This document shows, in pieces, positions 20,201 to 29,046 of a stretch of DNA of 64,000 nt. Every line of letters starts with the position of its first letter. Positions within the stretch are counted from its first letter, which is position 1. The notes under the pieces are model-generated. The model saw only the letters and a list, made by a program, of their open reading frames with translations. It searched no databases and was not told the origin of the DNA. The position numbers and the translations under genes are program-made. Source of the stretch: Bradyrhizobium cosmicum. GTDB taxonomy: Bacteria > Pseudomonadota > Alphaproteobacteria > Rhizobiales > Xanthobacteraceae. The stretch is from positions 1,054,001 through 1,118,000 of the forward strand of contig NZ_CP041656.2 in assembly GCF_007290395.2 (NCBI RefSeq), in the 5' to 3' direction.

Positions 20201-20500
20201 ATGATCTATGTCATCGCCACCACGCCCATGAAGCCGGAAAACAAGGACGACTTCATCAAGGGGCACAAGGCCTGCACCGTCGAGACCCTCAAGGAGAAGG
20301 GTTGCATCTCCTATGACGGCAATGTCAGCGTCAACAATCCCAATCAGTATGTGGTGGTCGAGCGCTGGGAGACCCGCGACGATCTCACCGCGCATGCCAA
20401 GGCGCCTCACATGAAGGTGTGGCGCGAATATTCCGCGCAGATGAAGACGGGGCCGACGGTGATCGAGATCATCAGCGACGGCAAGGTCGAGAAGCTCTGA
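20201..20500 (+). CDS. ABM-fold (YgiN-like) monooxygenase, second of a tandem pair
   Basis: A 99-residue paralogue of the preceding protein: [21 protein letters not shown] aligns with MIYVVATLTIKPETRAEFIAA, and [11 protein letters not shown] with FVEQWENAEAL. The start is ATG 20201. It ends 11 bases before ureE, so it is almost certainly on the urease transcript. Such small proteins may act on quinones or reactive carbonyls; some members have no demonstrated catalysis. Two divergent copies could form a heterodimer. Confidence 0.85.
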   Translation: MIYVIATTPMKPENKDDFIKGHKACTVETLKEKGCISYDGNVSVNNPNQYVVVERWETRDDLTAHAKAPHMKVWREYSAQMKTGPTVIEIISDGKVEKL

Positions 20501-20511
20501 GGATACAGCGC

Positions 20512-21138
20512 ATGATCCGGGCGACGCAGGTTAGGGGACAGCACCGCTTCACGGAGACGCCGGCCGATACGGTCGTGCTCGATTTCGACGATCGGCACCG
20601 CCGCCGCATGGCGATGACGGGAACGCGCGGGCTCGAATTCCTGCTCGACCTGGAGAATGCCGTCGCGCTGCGCGGAGGCGATGCGCTGTTGCTGGAAGAC
20701 GGCCGGCTGGTCGAGGTGGTCGCGGCGCCCGAGCCGCTGCTCGAGATTCGCGGCCACGATCCGCATCATCTCATCCGCGTCGGCTGGCATCTCGGCAACC
20801 GCCATTTGCCGACGCAGATCATGGCCAAGAGCCTGCGCATCCGCCGCGACCACGTCATCGAGGCCATGGTGAAAGGCCTCGGCGCACGCGTGATCGAGAT
20901 CGAGGCGCCGTTCGATCCGGAAGGCGGCGCCTATGCCGACGCCAGCCACGCGCATGAGCACGCCGACCATGCCCATCACGACCACGATCATCATGATCAC
21001 GGGCACGGTCACCATGATCATCACGGACATGACCATGCCGCGCATGACCATGGCCATGATCACCACCACCATCACGACGAGCATTGCGACCATCCCGACC
21101 ATCACCACGGCCACAAGCATGTTCATGACCACAAATGA
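20512..21138 (+). CDS. ureE: urease accessory protein UreE with a long His-rich tail
   Basis: A 208-residue nickel metallochaperone. Residues about 1-70 form the UreE N-domain and 75-140 the metal-binding C-domain ([22 protein letters not shown]). The last 66 or so residues hold about 34 histidines alternating with Asp and Gly, plus one Cys, far more than the roughly 10-15 of Klebsiella UreE. The tail could store nickel. The start at 20512 follows the GAGGATACA region at the end of the previous gene. It overlaps ureF by 14 bases. Confidence 0.94.
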   Translation: MIRATQVRGQHRFTETPADTVVLDFDDRHRRRMAMTGTRGLEFLLDLENAVALRGGDALLLEDGRLVEVVAAPEPLLEIRGHDPHHLIRVGWHLGNRHLPTQIMAKSLRIRRDHVIEAMVKGLGARVIEIEAPFDPEGGAYADASHAHEHADHAHHDHDHHDHGHGHHDHHGHDHAAHDHGHDHHHHHDEHCDHPDHHHGHKHVHDHK

Positions 21139-21847
21139 GCCGATTCGTGCCGGTGACCTCGCCGAGCGCGAGGCGGCGGCGCTGTACCGGCTGATGACCT
21201 GGCTGTCGCCGGCGTTTCCCGTCGGCGGGTTCTCCTATTCCAGCGGCATCGAATGGGCGGTCGAGGCGGGTGATATCACCGACATTGCGACGCTCGCTGA
21301 CTGGCTCGACGCGATGCTTGGCGACGGCTCCGGCTTCTGCGATGCGACGTTCTTGGTCCATGCTTACCGGGCCGCCGAGGCCGGCGAGGAGAGCACGTTA
21401 AACGATATCGCCGAACTCGCCGCCGCCTTCGTGCCATCGCGCGAGCGGCAGCTCGAGACGACCTCGCAGGGCCGCGCCTTCATCGAGATCTCTCGCGCCG
21501 CATGGGACGCGGAAGGTCTGGATGCCACGGTCGCGGCATGCGGTACGCCGCTGGTCTATCCCGTCGCCGTCGGTGTGGTTGCGGCGATGCACAGCGTGCC
21601 GCTAGCCCAGACCCTGCACGCCTTTCTGCATGCGTTGGTCTCGAACTGGATTTCCGCCGCCAGCCGTCTCATTCCGCTCGGCCAGACCGACAGCCAGCGC
21701 GTGCTGGTGAAGCTGGAAGCCGCGGTCGCCGCGACCGCCAACCGCGCGCTGAATGCGACATTGGAAGATCTCGGCGGCGCGACGTTTCGCGCCGATCTCG
21801 CCAGTCTCCGGCACGAGACGCAATATACGCGGCTGTTTCGCTCGTGA
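21125..21847 (+). CDS. ureF: urease accessory protein UreF
   Basis: A 240-residue helical protein that joins UreD and recruits UreG during nickel insertion. The core begins [31 protein letters not shown], with [22 protein letters not shown] near the end; both are family hallmarks. I chose ATG 21125 ([10 protein letters not shown]); an ATG two codons earlier is equally possible. The frame stays open upstream through the His tail of ureE, but that is not real coding. Confidence 0.94.
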   Translation: MTTNEPIRAGDLAEREAAALYRLMTWLSPAFPVGGFSYSSGIEWAVEAGDITDIATLADWLDAMLGDGSGFCDATFLVHAYRAAEAGEESTLNDIAELAAAFVPSRERQLETTSQGRAFIEISRAAWDAEGLDATVAACGTPLVYPVAVGVVAAMHSVPLAQTLHAFLHALVSNWISAASRLIPLGQTDSQRVLVKLEAAVAATANRALNATLEDLGGATFRADLASLRHETQYTRLFRS

Positions 21848-21886
21848 GCGATGCGGCGTTCAACCCATCAAGAGAGAGCGAGTGAC

Positions 21887-22510
21887 ATGTCGAAATCTCA
21901 CGGCCCCTTGCGTGTCGGCGTCGGTGGCCCCGTCGGATCCGGCAAGACCGCGCTGATGGACCTGCTCTGCAAGACCATGCGCGAGCGCTACGATATCGCC
22001 GCGATCACCAACGACATCTACACCAAATGGGACGCGGAGTTCCTGGTGCGTTCGGGCTCGCTGACGCCTGATCGCATCGCCGGTGTCGAGACCGGCGGCT
22101 GCCCGCACACGGCGATTCGCGAGGACGCCTCGATGAATCTCGCCGCGGTCGCAGACATGCGTGCGAAATTCCCCGACCTCGACCTCGTCCTGATCGAATC
22201 CGGCGGCGACAATCTCGCTGCCACTTTTTCCCCCGAACTGGCCGACCTCACCATCTACGTCATCGACGTCGCCGCCGGCGACAAGATCCCGTCCAAGGGC
22301 GGCCCCGGCATCACCCGGTCAGATCTTCTGGTCATCAACAAGATCGACCTCGCGCCACATGTCGGCGCCTCCCTGGAGAAGATGGACACGGACGCCAGAC
22401 GGATGCGCGGGGCGCGCCCCTTTGTCATGACCAACCTGAAGAAGAGCGAGGGGCTCGACAAAATCGTCGGTTTCATCGAGGCGAAAGGTGGCTTGAAACG
22501 GGCTGGCTGA
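21887..22510 (+). CDS. ureG: urease accessory GTPase UreG
   Basis: A 207-residue SIMIBI-class GTPase that drives nickel transfer into urease. Walker A is [15 protein letters not shown]; the metal-binding Cys-Pro-His ([13 protein letters not shown]) is present, and NKIDLAP supplies base specificity. The start MSKSHGPLR (21887) is 39 bases after ureF. It ends the urease run; no clear terminator follows. Confidence 0.95.
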   Translation: MSKSHGPLRVGVGGPVGSGKTALMDLLCKTMRERYDIAAITNDIYTKWDAEFLVRSGSLTPDRIAGVETGGCPHTAIREDASMNLAAVADMRAKFPDLDLVLIESGGDNLAATFSPELADLTIYVIDVAAGDKIPSKGGPGITRSDLLVINKIDLAPHVGASLEKMDTDARRMRGARPFVMTNLKKSEGLDKIVGFIEAKGGLKRAG

Positions 22511-22774
22511 TGGCGCGACGACGTGGCGCAGGCGTTTTCCGATGCCGACGCCAGGGGGAAGGCCGCATTTGCGGAACAAATTTCGGACACGGCGATTAAC
22601 TACCTCCGTTGCCCGAAGCAAAGCCGTCATGGCCGGACCATCGGCCGGACGGATTAAGCTTTTCAGGCAACCGAAGTTGCGTACTGATGCCTCCTCCTTC
22701 ATTATCCCCGGTACTGGTGTGCTCTCTGTTTCGGCACAGGCCCGTTCGAGCGGCGTTCACATGCTCCATGTTTA

Positions 22775-24466
22775 TTGCCGACCTGCTGCTTTTGCCTGAG
22801 TAGTCAATTGGTCCGGCTGGGATTCATCATCGGCTTCATCGCTCTGCTCGGGGTTCTGCTCTCCGGGCTCGCGGCCTATCGCGTCCACGATCAGGAGCTG
22901 GCGCTGGACCGGATCGCGCTGGCGCGCGCAATCGACGTTCATGCGAGCCTGGTTCAGGACCGGCTGACCGAGCGCGAGTTGCTGGCGCGTGTCGCCTCAG
23001 GCCTGTTCCGAGCGCCGTCCGTGCTCAAGCCGAACATGCTGGAGCCGCTGCGTTCGGCCATCTATGCCTTCAAGACCGATTTCGTGGTGGCCGGCTGGAT
23101 TGCCCGGCTGCAGCCGAACGAACTGACCGCGGCACAGGCTGCGATCGCGGCCGCCGGATTCCCCAATCCGCAAATTCGTGGCTACGACGACAAACCGATC
23201 GATCCCGCCAGCCTTACCCGGCCGATCGACGTGCTGATGGACCTCGAGCCGCGCAGCGACGAGACCAAGGCGCTACCCGGCCGCAGTTATGATCAGGATC
23301 CGGTGCGCAGCGCGATGCTGGCCCGCGCCAGGATCGAGAAGAGGTCGGTGGCCTCCGACCCGGTGCCGCTCCTGCGCGGCAACGGCCCGGTCGGCGTCAT
23401 CGTCGCTGCCCCCGTTATTCCCGAGGGCGCGACCGAGCCCGTCGGCTTCATCACGTTTTCCTATGAGCTTGCCTCGCTGATGCTCACCAACGACGACATG
23501 TCGTTGTTTGCCGTCGCCCTGAAGGACCCGCGCAAGGACGGCGGTGAGCTCGTTGCCAACGACCAGGGCGCGGTCTCCGCGCGAACGGTGACGACCGAAG
23601 GGCCGGCGCCATCGGCGACGCGCACGGTCAGCTTCGGCGGGCGCGACTGGCAGCTCGGCTATTACGCCAAGACCAATTCGGCGCGTCGCGCCGAGCAGAC
23701 CGCGATCATCGTGGCGGCGATCGGTTTTGCCATCACCGCGATGGTGTGCGGACTGTTCGGCTATGTCGCCTACAACAATCTGCGGCTCAGCCGCGAAATC
23801 CAGGTGCGGATCGGCTTCGAGCGCCGCCTGACCGCGGTGATCGACGAGCTCAACCACCGGGTCAAGAACATCCTGGCGGTGATCCAGTCGATCGTTACGC
23901 GCACGCTGCGCCACGGTTCGGACATCGACGTCGCGCGCGAGCTGCTGATCGGCCGCATCCACGCCATGTCCAACGTGGTCTCGCTGCTCAGCGAGAGCCA
24001 GTGGCAGGGGGTCAAGCTGAAGGGCCTGTTCGAGGCGCGCGCCATTCCGCATGCCGACCGCATCGCCGTCACCGGCCCGGATATCGCCGTCAGCGCGCGC
24101 GCGGCGCAGAGCTTGTCGCTGCTGTTCTTCGAGCTCGCCTCGCACTCCGACGAAGGCCTGTCGCTGGTCGGCAAGCATCCGCACATCACGGCCAATTGGA
24201 CGGTGACGGGCGAGGGGACCGACGAGGTCTTTCATTTCCGCTGGGAGGAGTTCAACACCAGCGAGGCGACGCGGCGCCCGGATTCCGATTTCGGTCTGAT
24301 CCTGCTCGACCGTGTCGCGCCGGAAGCGCTCGGCGGTACCGCCAAGCGCTTCTTCACCGACGTCTCCTACGTCTATGAATTGACCGCGCCGATGGAGACG
24401 GTGGTCGACATGACAGAGCGCGACCGCACGGAAAAGCTCTCGCAGCCGGTCAAGCCCGTACGATAG
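22775..24466 (+). CDS. membrane sensor histidine kinase, CHASE plus HWE-type domain, atypical N-box
   Basis: About 560 residues. A membrane helix (LGFIIGFIALLGVLLSGLAAY) is followed by a periplasmic CHASE-like domain (about 45-300), a second helix (AIIVAAIGFAITAMVCGLFGYVA) and a cytoplasmic HWE kinase region. The phospho-acceptor is H361 in ELNHRVKN, and the HWE Trp-x-Glu-like FRWEEF lies near residue 490. The N-box reads ELASHSDEG (453-461) where HWE kinases usually have ELATNAxKYG, so the Mg-binding Asn is missing. No ATG fits: TTG 22775 or TTG 22808 are candidates. It is not obviously part of the urease unit. Confidence 0.8.
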   Translation: MPTCCFCLSSQLVRLGFIIGFIALLGVLLSGLAAYRVHDQELALDRIALARAIDVHASLVQDRLTERELLARVASGLFRAPSVLKPNMLEPLRSAIYAFKTDFVVAGWIARLQPNELTAAQAAIAAAGFPNPQIRGYDDKPIDPASLTRPIDVLMDLEPRSDETKALPGRSYDQDPVRSAMLARARIEKRSVASDPVPLLRGNGPVGVIVAAPVIPEGATEPVGFITFSYELASLMLTNDDMSLFAVALKDPRKDGGELVANDQGAVSARTVTTEGPAPSATRTVSFGGRDWQLGYYAKTNSARRAEQTAIIVAAIGFAITAMVCGLFGYVAYNNLRLSREIQVRIGFERRLTAVIDELNHRVKNILAVIQSIVTRTLRHGSDIDVARELLIGRIHAMSNVVSLLSESQWQGVKLKGLFEARAIPHADRIAVTGPDIAVSARAAQSLSLLFFELASHSDEGLSLVGKHPHITANWTVTGEGTDEVFHFRWEEFNTSEATRRPDSDFGLILLDRVAPEALGGTAKRFFTDVSYVYELTAPMETVVDMTERDRTEKLSQPVKPVR

Positions 24467-24477
24467 AGGTCGCGCAT

Positions 24478-25086
24478 CTAGTCCTTCGGCCGCAGCACCA
24501 GATCGACCATGGTGCGCGCAAAGGCCGGCGTGAATGGCGCGATGCCGAAGACGTAGCGGTAGAACAGGCTGCCATAGATCGCGTCGTAGAGATCCTCTGG
24601 CTGTCCCTCCGCCAGAATGCTGCCGTCCTTCTGGCCAGCGGCGATCATCTGGACCAGCGCGTCACGGCGGAATTGCAGATAGCGCGCGTAGAACAGTTCC
24701 GCCGAGCCGGTCTTCGAAATGCATTCGGAGATGACGGCGAGCTGGACCTTGCCGAATTCGTCCTGAAGCGCCTCGGCATAGGCCGCGGCATCACGGCGTG
24801 TGCGCGCCGCGGGCGTGCCGGAACTCTCAGGCGGCAACGGCAACATCTGCGAGGCGTGGTGGAGGAAGGCGTCGATCAACAGCGCCTCTCGCGATGGCCA
24901 CCATTTGTAGATCGTCATCTTGGAGACGCTGGAGTGGCGTGCAATGGCGTCGATCGTGGTAGCGGCAAGGCCCGTGGCGGCCATCAGCGCATAGGCGCTT
25001 TCGAGAATGGCGTTGGTGGTCTCGACCGACCGCGGCCGGCCGCGCCGGGGCGCGCTGTCGGCCTCATCACCCCCGCCTTTCACCAT
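24478..25086 (-). CDS. TetR/AcrR family transcriptional regulator
   Basis: About 202 residues. The N-terminal helix-turn-helix is clear (TTIDAIARHSSVSKMTIYKWWPSREALLIDAF), preceded by RRGRPRS. The C-terminal ligand domain is of the TetR_C type with FYARYLQFRRDALVQMI and YGSLFYRYVFG. The start is either MVKGGG (25086) or ATG 25107. It converges with the kinase gene. Two abutting palindromes 120-150 bases upstream (25209-25240) are candidate operators. No target gene is evident apart from the neighbouring opgC-like gene. Confidence 0.87.
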   Translation of the reverse strand: MVKGGGDEADSAPRRGRPRSVETTNAILESAYALMAATGLAATTIDAIARHSSVSKMTIYKWWPSREALLIDAFLHHASQMLPLPPESSGTPAARTRRDAAAYAEALQDEFGKVQLAVISECISKTGSAELFYARYLQFRRDALVQMIAAGQKDGSILAEGQPEDLYDAIYGSLFYRYVFGIAPFTPAFARTMVDLVLRPKD

Positions 25087-25208
25087 CGCCAGGCCCGGTC
25101 CTCTCATGCAAAGCCATTCGGCATAGCGCAGCCACAGCTTTCGGCCTAGCTCAGAATCGCACGATTATTTGGCTGGACCGTTTTCGAGCCAACGAGAATC
25201 CAGGGTCG

Positions 25209-25240
25209 CGTTCCGATTCCATCGGAACGTAACGGTTACG
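25209..25240. promoter_or_regulatory. two abutting palindromes upstream of the TetR gene
   Basis: The first is CGTTCCGAT-TCC-ATCGGAACG (9-bp arms, 25209-25229). The second is CGTAAC-G-GTTACG (6-bp arms, 25228-25240). The second overlaps the stop codon of the opgC-like gene. The symmetry suits binding of a dimeric regulator such as the adjacent TetR protein. No U-tract follows on either strand, which argues against a plain terminator. Confidence 0.5.
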
Positions 25241-26381
25241 ATGCCTGCTGCCGGAAGGCCGCCGGAAGGTCCTGCCGCCTCGACCAGGAAATATAATAGG
25301 CGACCGCGGTCATCGCCGCGAAACCGACGAGGCTCACCGCGATCTGCATCACCACGAGGTTCGCGCCGGTGATCAGGATCAGATGCCCCGCGAAGGACAG
25401 GAACACGGCGACGCAAAAGACCGCCAGCCATTCCTCACCGCATGTGATCACCGCCTGGAGCGGCCGCCACTTCAGGCCCGGGTGATCGGCCGGAATGAGA
25501 TGGGTCGCGATGAAGGCGAGCGCGAGGAAATGGACCACGCGATAGGGTGCGAGGTTTTCCTTGTCGGTCGGCGCGATGCTGTTGAGGAGGAAGTCCGGCA
25601 AATAGGCCGACAGCGCCGGCGAATGGCGCATCAGGGTGACGGCCATCGCAAATACGATATAGGCGCCTGCCAGCAGCCGCAGCCAGGTCATGTCGTGCAA
25701 CGCGCGGCCGGATGCGCCCGTCACGGCGAACCAGCCGCCCAGAACCATCAGCATCTGCCAGCACAGCGGATTGAAGGTCCACTCCTCATCGGGGTAGACC
25801 CGGAAATTCCAGTCGAACCAGCGTGCCGCAAGATACAGCGCGACCGACGCCGCAAGCGTCAGGTTCGGCCGTCGCAACAGGCCCCACAGCGCAAACGGAA
25901 AGAACGCCATCAGCGGGATCATCAATTGCAGGAGGTCGAGGTTCAGCGGCTCTTCCTGCAGCACGAGGCCGCGGATCAGGATGCGTAGCGGATGCTCGAG
26001 AATGCCGGAGATGTTGTATTCGTGGATGATCTCCGGTGCCATCGATTGCGAGGCGACATAGGCGATGGTGTCGATGTAGATCACGAACAGCACGACATAG
26101 GCGGCGTAGAGCCGCCAGACGCGACGGAAGATGCGCGTCGCGGCAACGAGATAGCCGCGCTCCAGCGCCATTCTGCCGTGGATGATGGCGACGCCATAAC
26201 CCACCACGAACACGAACAGGTCCGCCGCACCGCTGAAGCCGAAGTTTCGCAGCGTCAGCAGGTTGACGACGTTACCCGGGATGTGGTCGACGAACACCGA
26301 CCAGTTGGCAATGCCGAGCGTCAGATACAGCCTGGCGTCGTGATGAAATGCGGCGAGGTTCGCCTTGACGGACGGCTTCAT
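25236..26381 (-). CDS. opgC: OpgC-family integral membrane protein
   Basis: A 381-residue membrane protein of the OpgC_C family, related to acyltransferase-3. OpgC of Rhodobacter succinylates periplasmic glucans. About ten hydrophobic segments are seen, with family motifs IANWSVFVDHIPGNVVNLLTLRNFGFSGAADLFVFVVGYG near the start. The His and Asp of VFVDHIP may be functional. Starts in MKPSVKANLAAF. The family occurs in many copies in Bradyrhizobium, so assignment to glucan succinylation is only one option. It is upstream of and parallel to the TetR gene. Confidence 0.82.
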   Translation of the reverse strand: MKPSVKANLAAFHHDARLYLTLGIANWSVFVDHIPGNVVNLLTLRNFGFSGAADLFVFVVGYGVAIIHGRMALERGYLVAATRIFRRVWRLYAAYVVLFVIYIDTIAYVASQSMAPEIIHEYNISGILEHPLRILIRGLVLQEEPLNLDLLQLMIPLMAFFPFALWGLLRRPNLTLAASVALYLAARWFDWNFRVYPDEEWTFNPLCWQMLMVLGGWFAVTGASGRALHDMTWLRLLAGAYIVFAMAVTLMRHSPALSAYLPDFLLNSIAPTDKENLAPYRVVHFLALAFIATHLIPADHPGLKWRPLQAVITCGEEWLAVFCVAVFLSFAGHLILITGANLVVMQIAVSLVGFAAMTAVAYYISWSRRQDLPAAFRQQAS

Positions 26382-26624
26382 TGCTAAAGATTTCGTTTGG
26401 AATCAGGGCGCTGCTTTTAGCGGCAACCGCCTGCCTGTCCGAGTAGCATTTGCGTGAGCGGGGCCCGATTTGCCCCGGATGGCGAAAAATTGCGCAAGGC
26501 GCGGGTCGGTGCACTCGTACATTCCCGTGCATCCGGCCGTGACGAATCTTTGGAACGAAAGACGATCGACTGTTGCATCGTTCCGCGCGTGGTTGCAGCA
26601 CTTCTCAAGTCTAGAAATGGTAAA

Positions 26625-26649
26625 TCTCCAGACTGGAGAGCTTCCAGTC
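26625..26649. promoter_or_regulatory. overlapping CTGGA/TCCAG palindromes before the siderophore receptor
   Basis: TCTCCAG-A-CTGGAGA (26625-26639) shares its right arm with GACTGGA-GAGCT-TCCAGTC (26631-26649). That gives three alternating half-sites on a tight spacing, as expected for a dimeric or oligomeric regulator. It lies 73 bases before the likely receptor start. The protein that binds is unknown. Confidence 0.5.
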
Positions 26650-26683
26650 CCCAACATTGGACCGCTGCGGTAACCCCTTGTTT

Positions 26684-26703
26684 CGGCTGCATTCATGCAG
26701 CCG
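26684..26703. promoter_or_regulatory. 9-bp-arm dyad at the 5' end of the siderophore receptor gene
   Basis: CGGCTGCAT and ATGCAGCCG are separated by TC. The dyad contains the upstream candidate ATG (26695) and ends 18 bases before the preferred GTG start (26722). In RNA it would form a hairpin just before the ribosome site; in DNA it is an operator candidate. Confidence 0.5.
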
Positions 26704-26721
26704 CCGAAAGGGGGCGTTGTA

Positions 26722-29037
26722 GTGGGCCTGTTGGGAATGGGGCGTTGGCGGCTCATGGGGGCCGTCAGTTCAATCGTTTTGATCGTTGGTACGGAAGGGG
26801 TTGCGGCGCAATCACCGACGGCGGCTTCGTCCGCTGCGGCGACCGTGCTCAGCCCGGTCGTCGTCCAGGCAAGCGAGCCTCGCAAGCGGGCCAGTACGCC
26901 ATCCTCGCGCGGCCGTAGCGCGGCGCGCGCCCGAGCGACCTCGCGCGCGAATGCGCCGGCCAGCGCCGCAGCCGCGGTGGCGGGAGCCGGCGTGGGTGGT
27001 AAGGAAGCGGCTTTCGGCCATGTCGATGGCATGGTCGCCACCCGCAGCGGCACCGGCACCAAAACCGATACGCCGCTGATCGAGACGCCGGCTGCGATCT
27101 CGGTCGTGACGCAGGACCAGATCCAGGCCCAGGGCGCGCAGAGCATTGCGCAGGCGGTGCGCTACACGTCGGGTGCGCGCGCCGAGTTCGCCGGCGCCGA
27201 TGCCCGCACCGACGCCATCTATGTCCGCGGCTTCCTCGCCGACCAGTATCTGGATTCGCTGCGGCTGTTGAATTTCGGCATTTTTGCCTATTCGCTCGTC
27301 GAGCCGTTCAACCTCGAGCGGGTCGAAATCCTGCACGGTCCGGCCTCGATCCTGTACGGCCAGTCGTCGCCGGGCGGCCTTGTCGATATGGTTTCGAAGC
27401 GGCCGACGCTCGAGCCCTACCACGAGATGTTCGTCTCGACCGGCAGCTATGGCCGCGCGCAAGCCGGTGTCGACTTGTCCGGACCGATCGACAAAAACAA
27501 GGAGTTTCTCTACCGATTCACCGCGTCCGGCTTCGACGTGGGCAGCCAGGTCGACCATGGTGACTACCAGCGCATCTCCATCGCGCCGTCACTGACCTGG
27601 CGGCCGGACAACAACACGACGCTGACGGTTCTCGGCACTTATCAGCGCGATCCCAAGGCCGGCTTCTACAATCAGTTGCCGCCGGCCGGCATCGGTACCA
27701 TTACGCCCTACAAGGGTAGCTTTATTCCCACGAGCTTCTATTCGGGCGAGCCGGGGTTCGACAAGACCGACCGCACCTACGGCTCGGTCGGCTATTTGTT
27801 CGAGCATAGTTTCAACAACAATGTGAAAGTCCGGCAGAACCTGCGCTACACGGACCTTAGTACCGATTTTGCGGTGGTGTCTCCCTCCGGCTCCGATCCG
27901 AGCAACCTGGCTCGCGGCGCCTACACAACACAGGAGAGCATTCGCTCCATTGCAGTCGACAACCAAGCCGAAGCGAAATTTTATGCCGGCCCGATTGAGC
28001 ACACGATCCTCGCCGGCATCGACTATCGCAATGGCGTCGACAAGACTCTCAATGGCTTGCTCGCTTCCGTGCCGTCGATCAATGCTTTCAATCCCGTCTA
28101 CGGCGCGCCGTTCGGGCCTGTGCCGTTCACGACCCGGAACCGTCAGTGGATCGAGCAGATCGGCGAGTATGTCCAGGACCAGATCAAATATGACCACTGG
28201 GTCGCGCTGCTCGGCATCCGCCACGACCTCGCCCAGTCCCGCACCGATAGCACCGCACTCGCGTCGAACGTCACCACGACTTCATTGAAGTCTGACACCG
28301 CGGTTACCAAGCGCGCCGCGCTTCTCTACAAGTTCGACAACGGTATCGCGCCTTACATCCAGTACACCGAGTCGTTCCAGCCGACCGCTGGTACCGATGC
28401 CCTGATCCGTCCCTTCGTCCCGACCACCGGCAAGCAGGAAGAGGCGGGCATCAAGTATCAGCCCAACGACAAGTCTCTCTACACGATCGCGGCCTTCAAC
28501 CTCGTCCAGCAGAACGTGTTGACGCCGGACACCGATCCTACTCATCCGGTCGGCTCGCGCGTCCAGACCGGCGAGATCCGGTCGCGTGGCGTCGAGTTCG
28601 AGGCCAAGACCGAGATCAATCGCGAGCTGACGGTGCTGGCCTCGTACACCTATCTCGACAACATCGTGACCAAGACCAACACCGCCGCGCAACTCGGAAA
28701 GCATCCGGTCGGCTTTCCCATGAATTCAGCGTCGGTATGGGCGGATTACACCTTCCACGGCGGTGCGCTCGACGGTTTCGGCCTGTCCGGTGGTGTCCGT
28801 TACATCGGCGAGCTTCCGGGCAATACGGCCAACACGTTCTATGTCCCTGAGGTGACGCTGTTCGATGCGGCGATCCATTACGACTTCTCGGCACTGGGGC
28901 CGATGTTCAAGGGCTATTCGGCGCAGGTCAATGCCACCAATCTGTTCGACAAGACCTACGTGACCTATTGCCAGGACGTCGGCTGCTACTACGGCCTGCG
29001 CCGCAACGTGATTGCGACGCTGCGCTACCGTTGGTGA
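26722..29037 (+). CDS. TonB-dependent siderophore receptor
   Basis: A roughly 771-residue outer-membrane receptor for ferric siderophore. I prefer GTG 26722, which has AAAGGGGG about 7 bases upstream; ATG 26695 has none. A signal peptide (LMGAVSSIVLIVGTEGVAA) is followed by a TonB-box-like SPVVVQA, a 60-residue Arg/Ala-rich low-complexity linker, the plug domain (ETPAAISVVTQDQIQAQGAQ, YVRGF, GPASILYGQSSPGGLVDMVSKRP) and the beta-barrel ending RYRW. There is no STN signalling domain, so it is a transporter and not a sigma-regulator pair member. A PepSY protein and a small membrane peptide follow in the same unit. Confidence 0.92.
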   Translation: MGLLGMGRWRLMGAVSSIVLIVGTEGVAAQSPTAASSAAATVLSPVVVQASEPRKRASTPSSRGRSAARARATSRANAPASAAAAVAGAGVGGKEAAFGHVDGMVATRSGTGTKTDTPLIETPAAISVVTQDQIQAQGAQSIAQAVRYTSGARAEFAGADARTDAIYVRGFLADQYLDSLRLLNFGIFAYSLVEPFNLERVEILHGPASILYGQSSPGGLVDMVSKRPTLEPYHEMFVSTGSYGRAQAGVDLSGPIDKNKEFLYRFTASGFDVGSQVDHGDYQRISIAPSLTWRPDNNTTLTVLGTYQRDPKAGFYNQLPPAGIGTITPYKGSFIPTSFYSGEPGFDKTDRTYGSVGYLFEHSFNNNVKVRQNLRYTDLSTDFAVVSPSGSDPSNLARGAYTTQESIRSIAVDNQAEAKFYAGPIEHTILAGIDYRNGVDKTLNGLLASVPSINAFNPVYGAPFGPVPFTTRNRQWIEQIGEYVQDQIKYDHWVALLGIRHDLAQSRTDSTALASNVTTTSLKSDTAVTKRAALLYKFDNGIAPYIQYTESFQPTAGTDALIRPFVPTTGKQEEAGIKYQPNDKSLYTIAAFNLVQQNVLTPDTDPTHPVGSRVQTGEIRSRGVEFEAKTEINRELTVLASYTYLDNIVTKTNTAAQLGKHPVGFPMNSASVWADYTFHGGALDGFGLSGGVRYIGELPGNTANTFYVPEVTLFDAAIHYDFSALGPMFKGYSAQVNATNLFDKTYVTYCQDVGCYYGLRRNVIATLRYRW

Positions 29038-29046
29038 GGAAAGGAC

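Larger units (their letters stand above)
26382..26721. other. 340-base regulatory region between opgC-like gene and siderophore receptor
   Basis: No gene is supported. It holds promoters for both divergent genes. Features seen: a spaced inverted repeat GGAACGA...TCGTTCC (26555-26585 area), an array of CTGGA/TCCAG half-sites at 26625-26649, and a 9-bp-arm dyad at 26684-26703. I found no full Irr (ICE) box or RirA-type iron box. Confidence 0.55.

Noticed and set aside
20933..21124. Upstream extension of ureF through the ureE His tail
   Set aside because: A by-product of the repetitive CAT/CAC DNA in another frame; Thr/Met/Ile-rich and unlike any UreF N-terminus.
22511..22774. 85-residue plus-strand frame at 22542-22799 in the gap after ureG
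   Set aside because: No ribosome site, motif or membrane pattern, and it overlaps the start of the kinase gene. I see nothing else in this gap.
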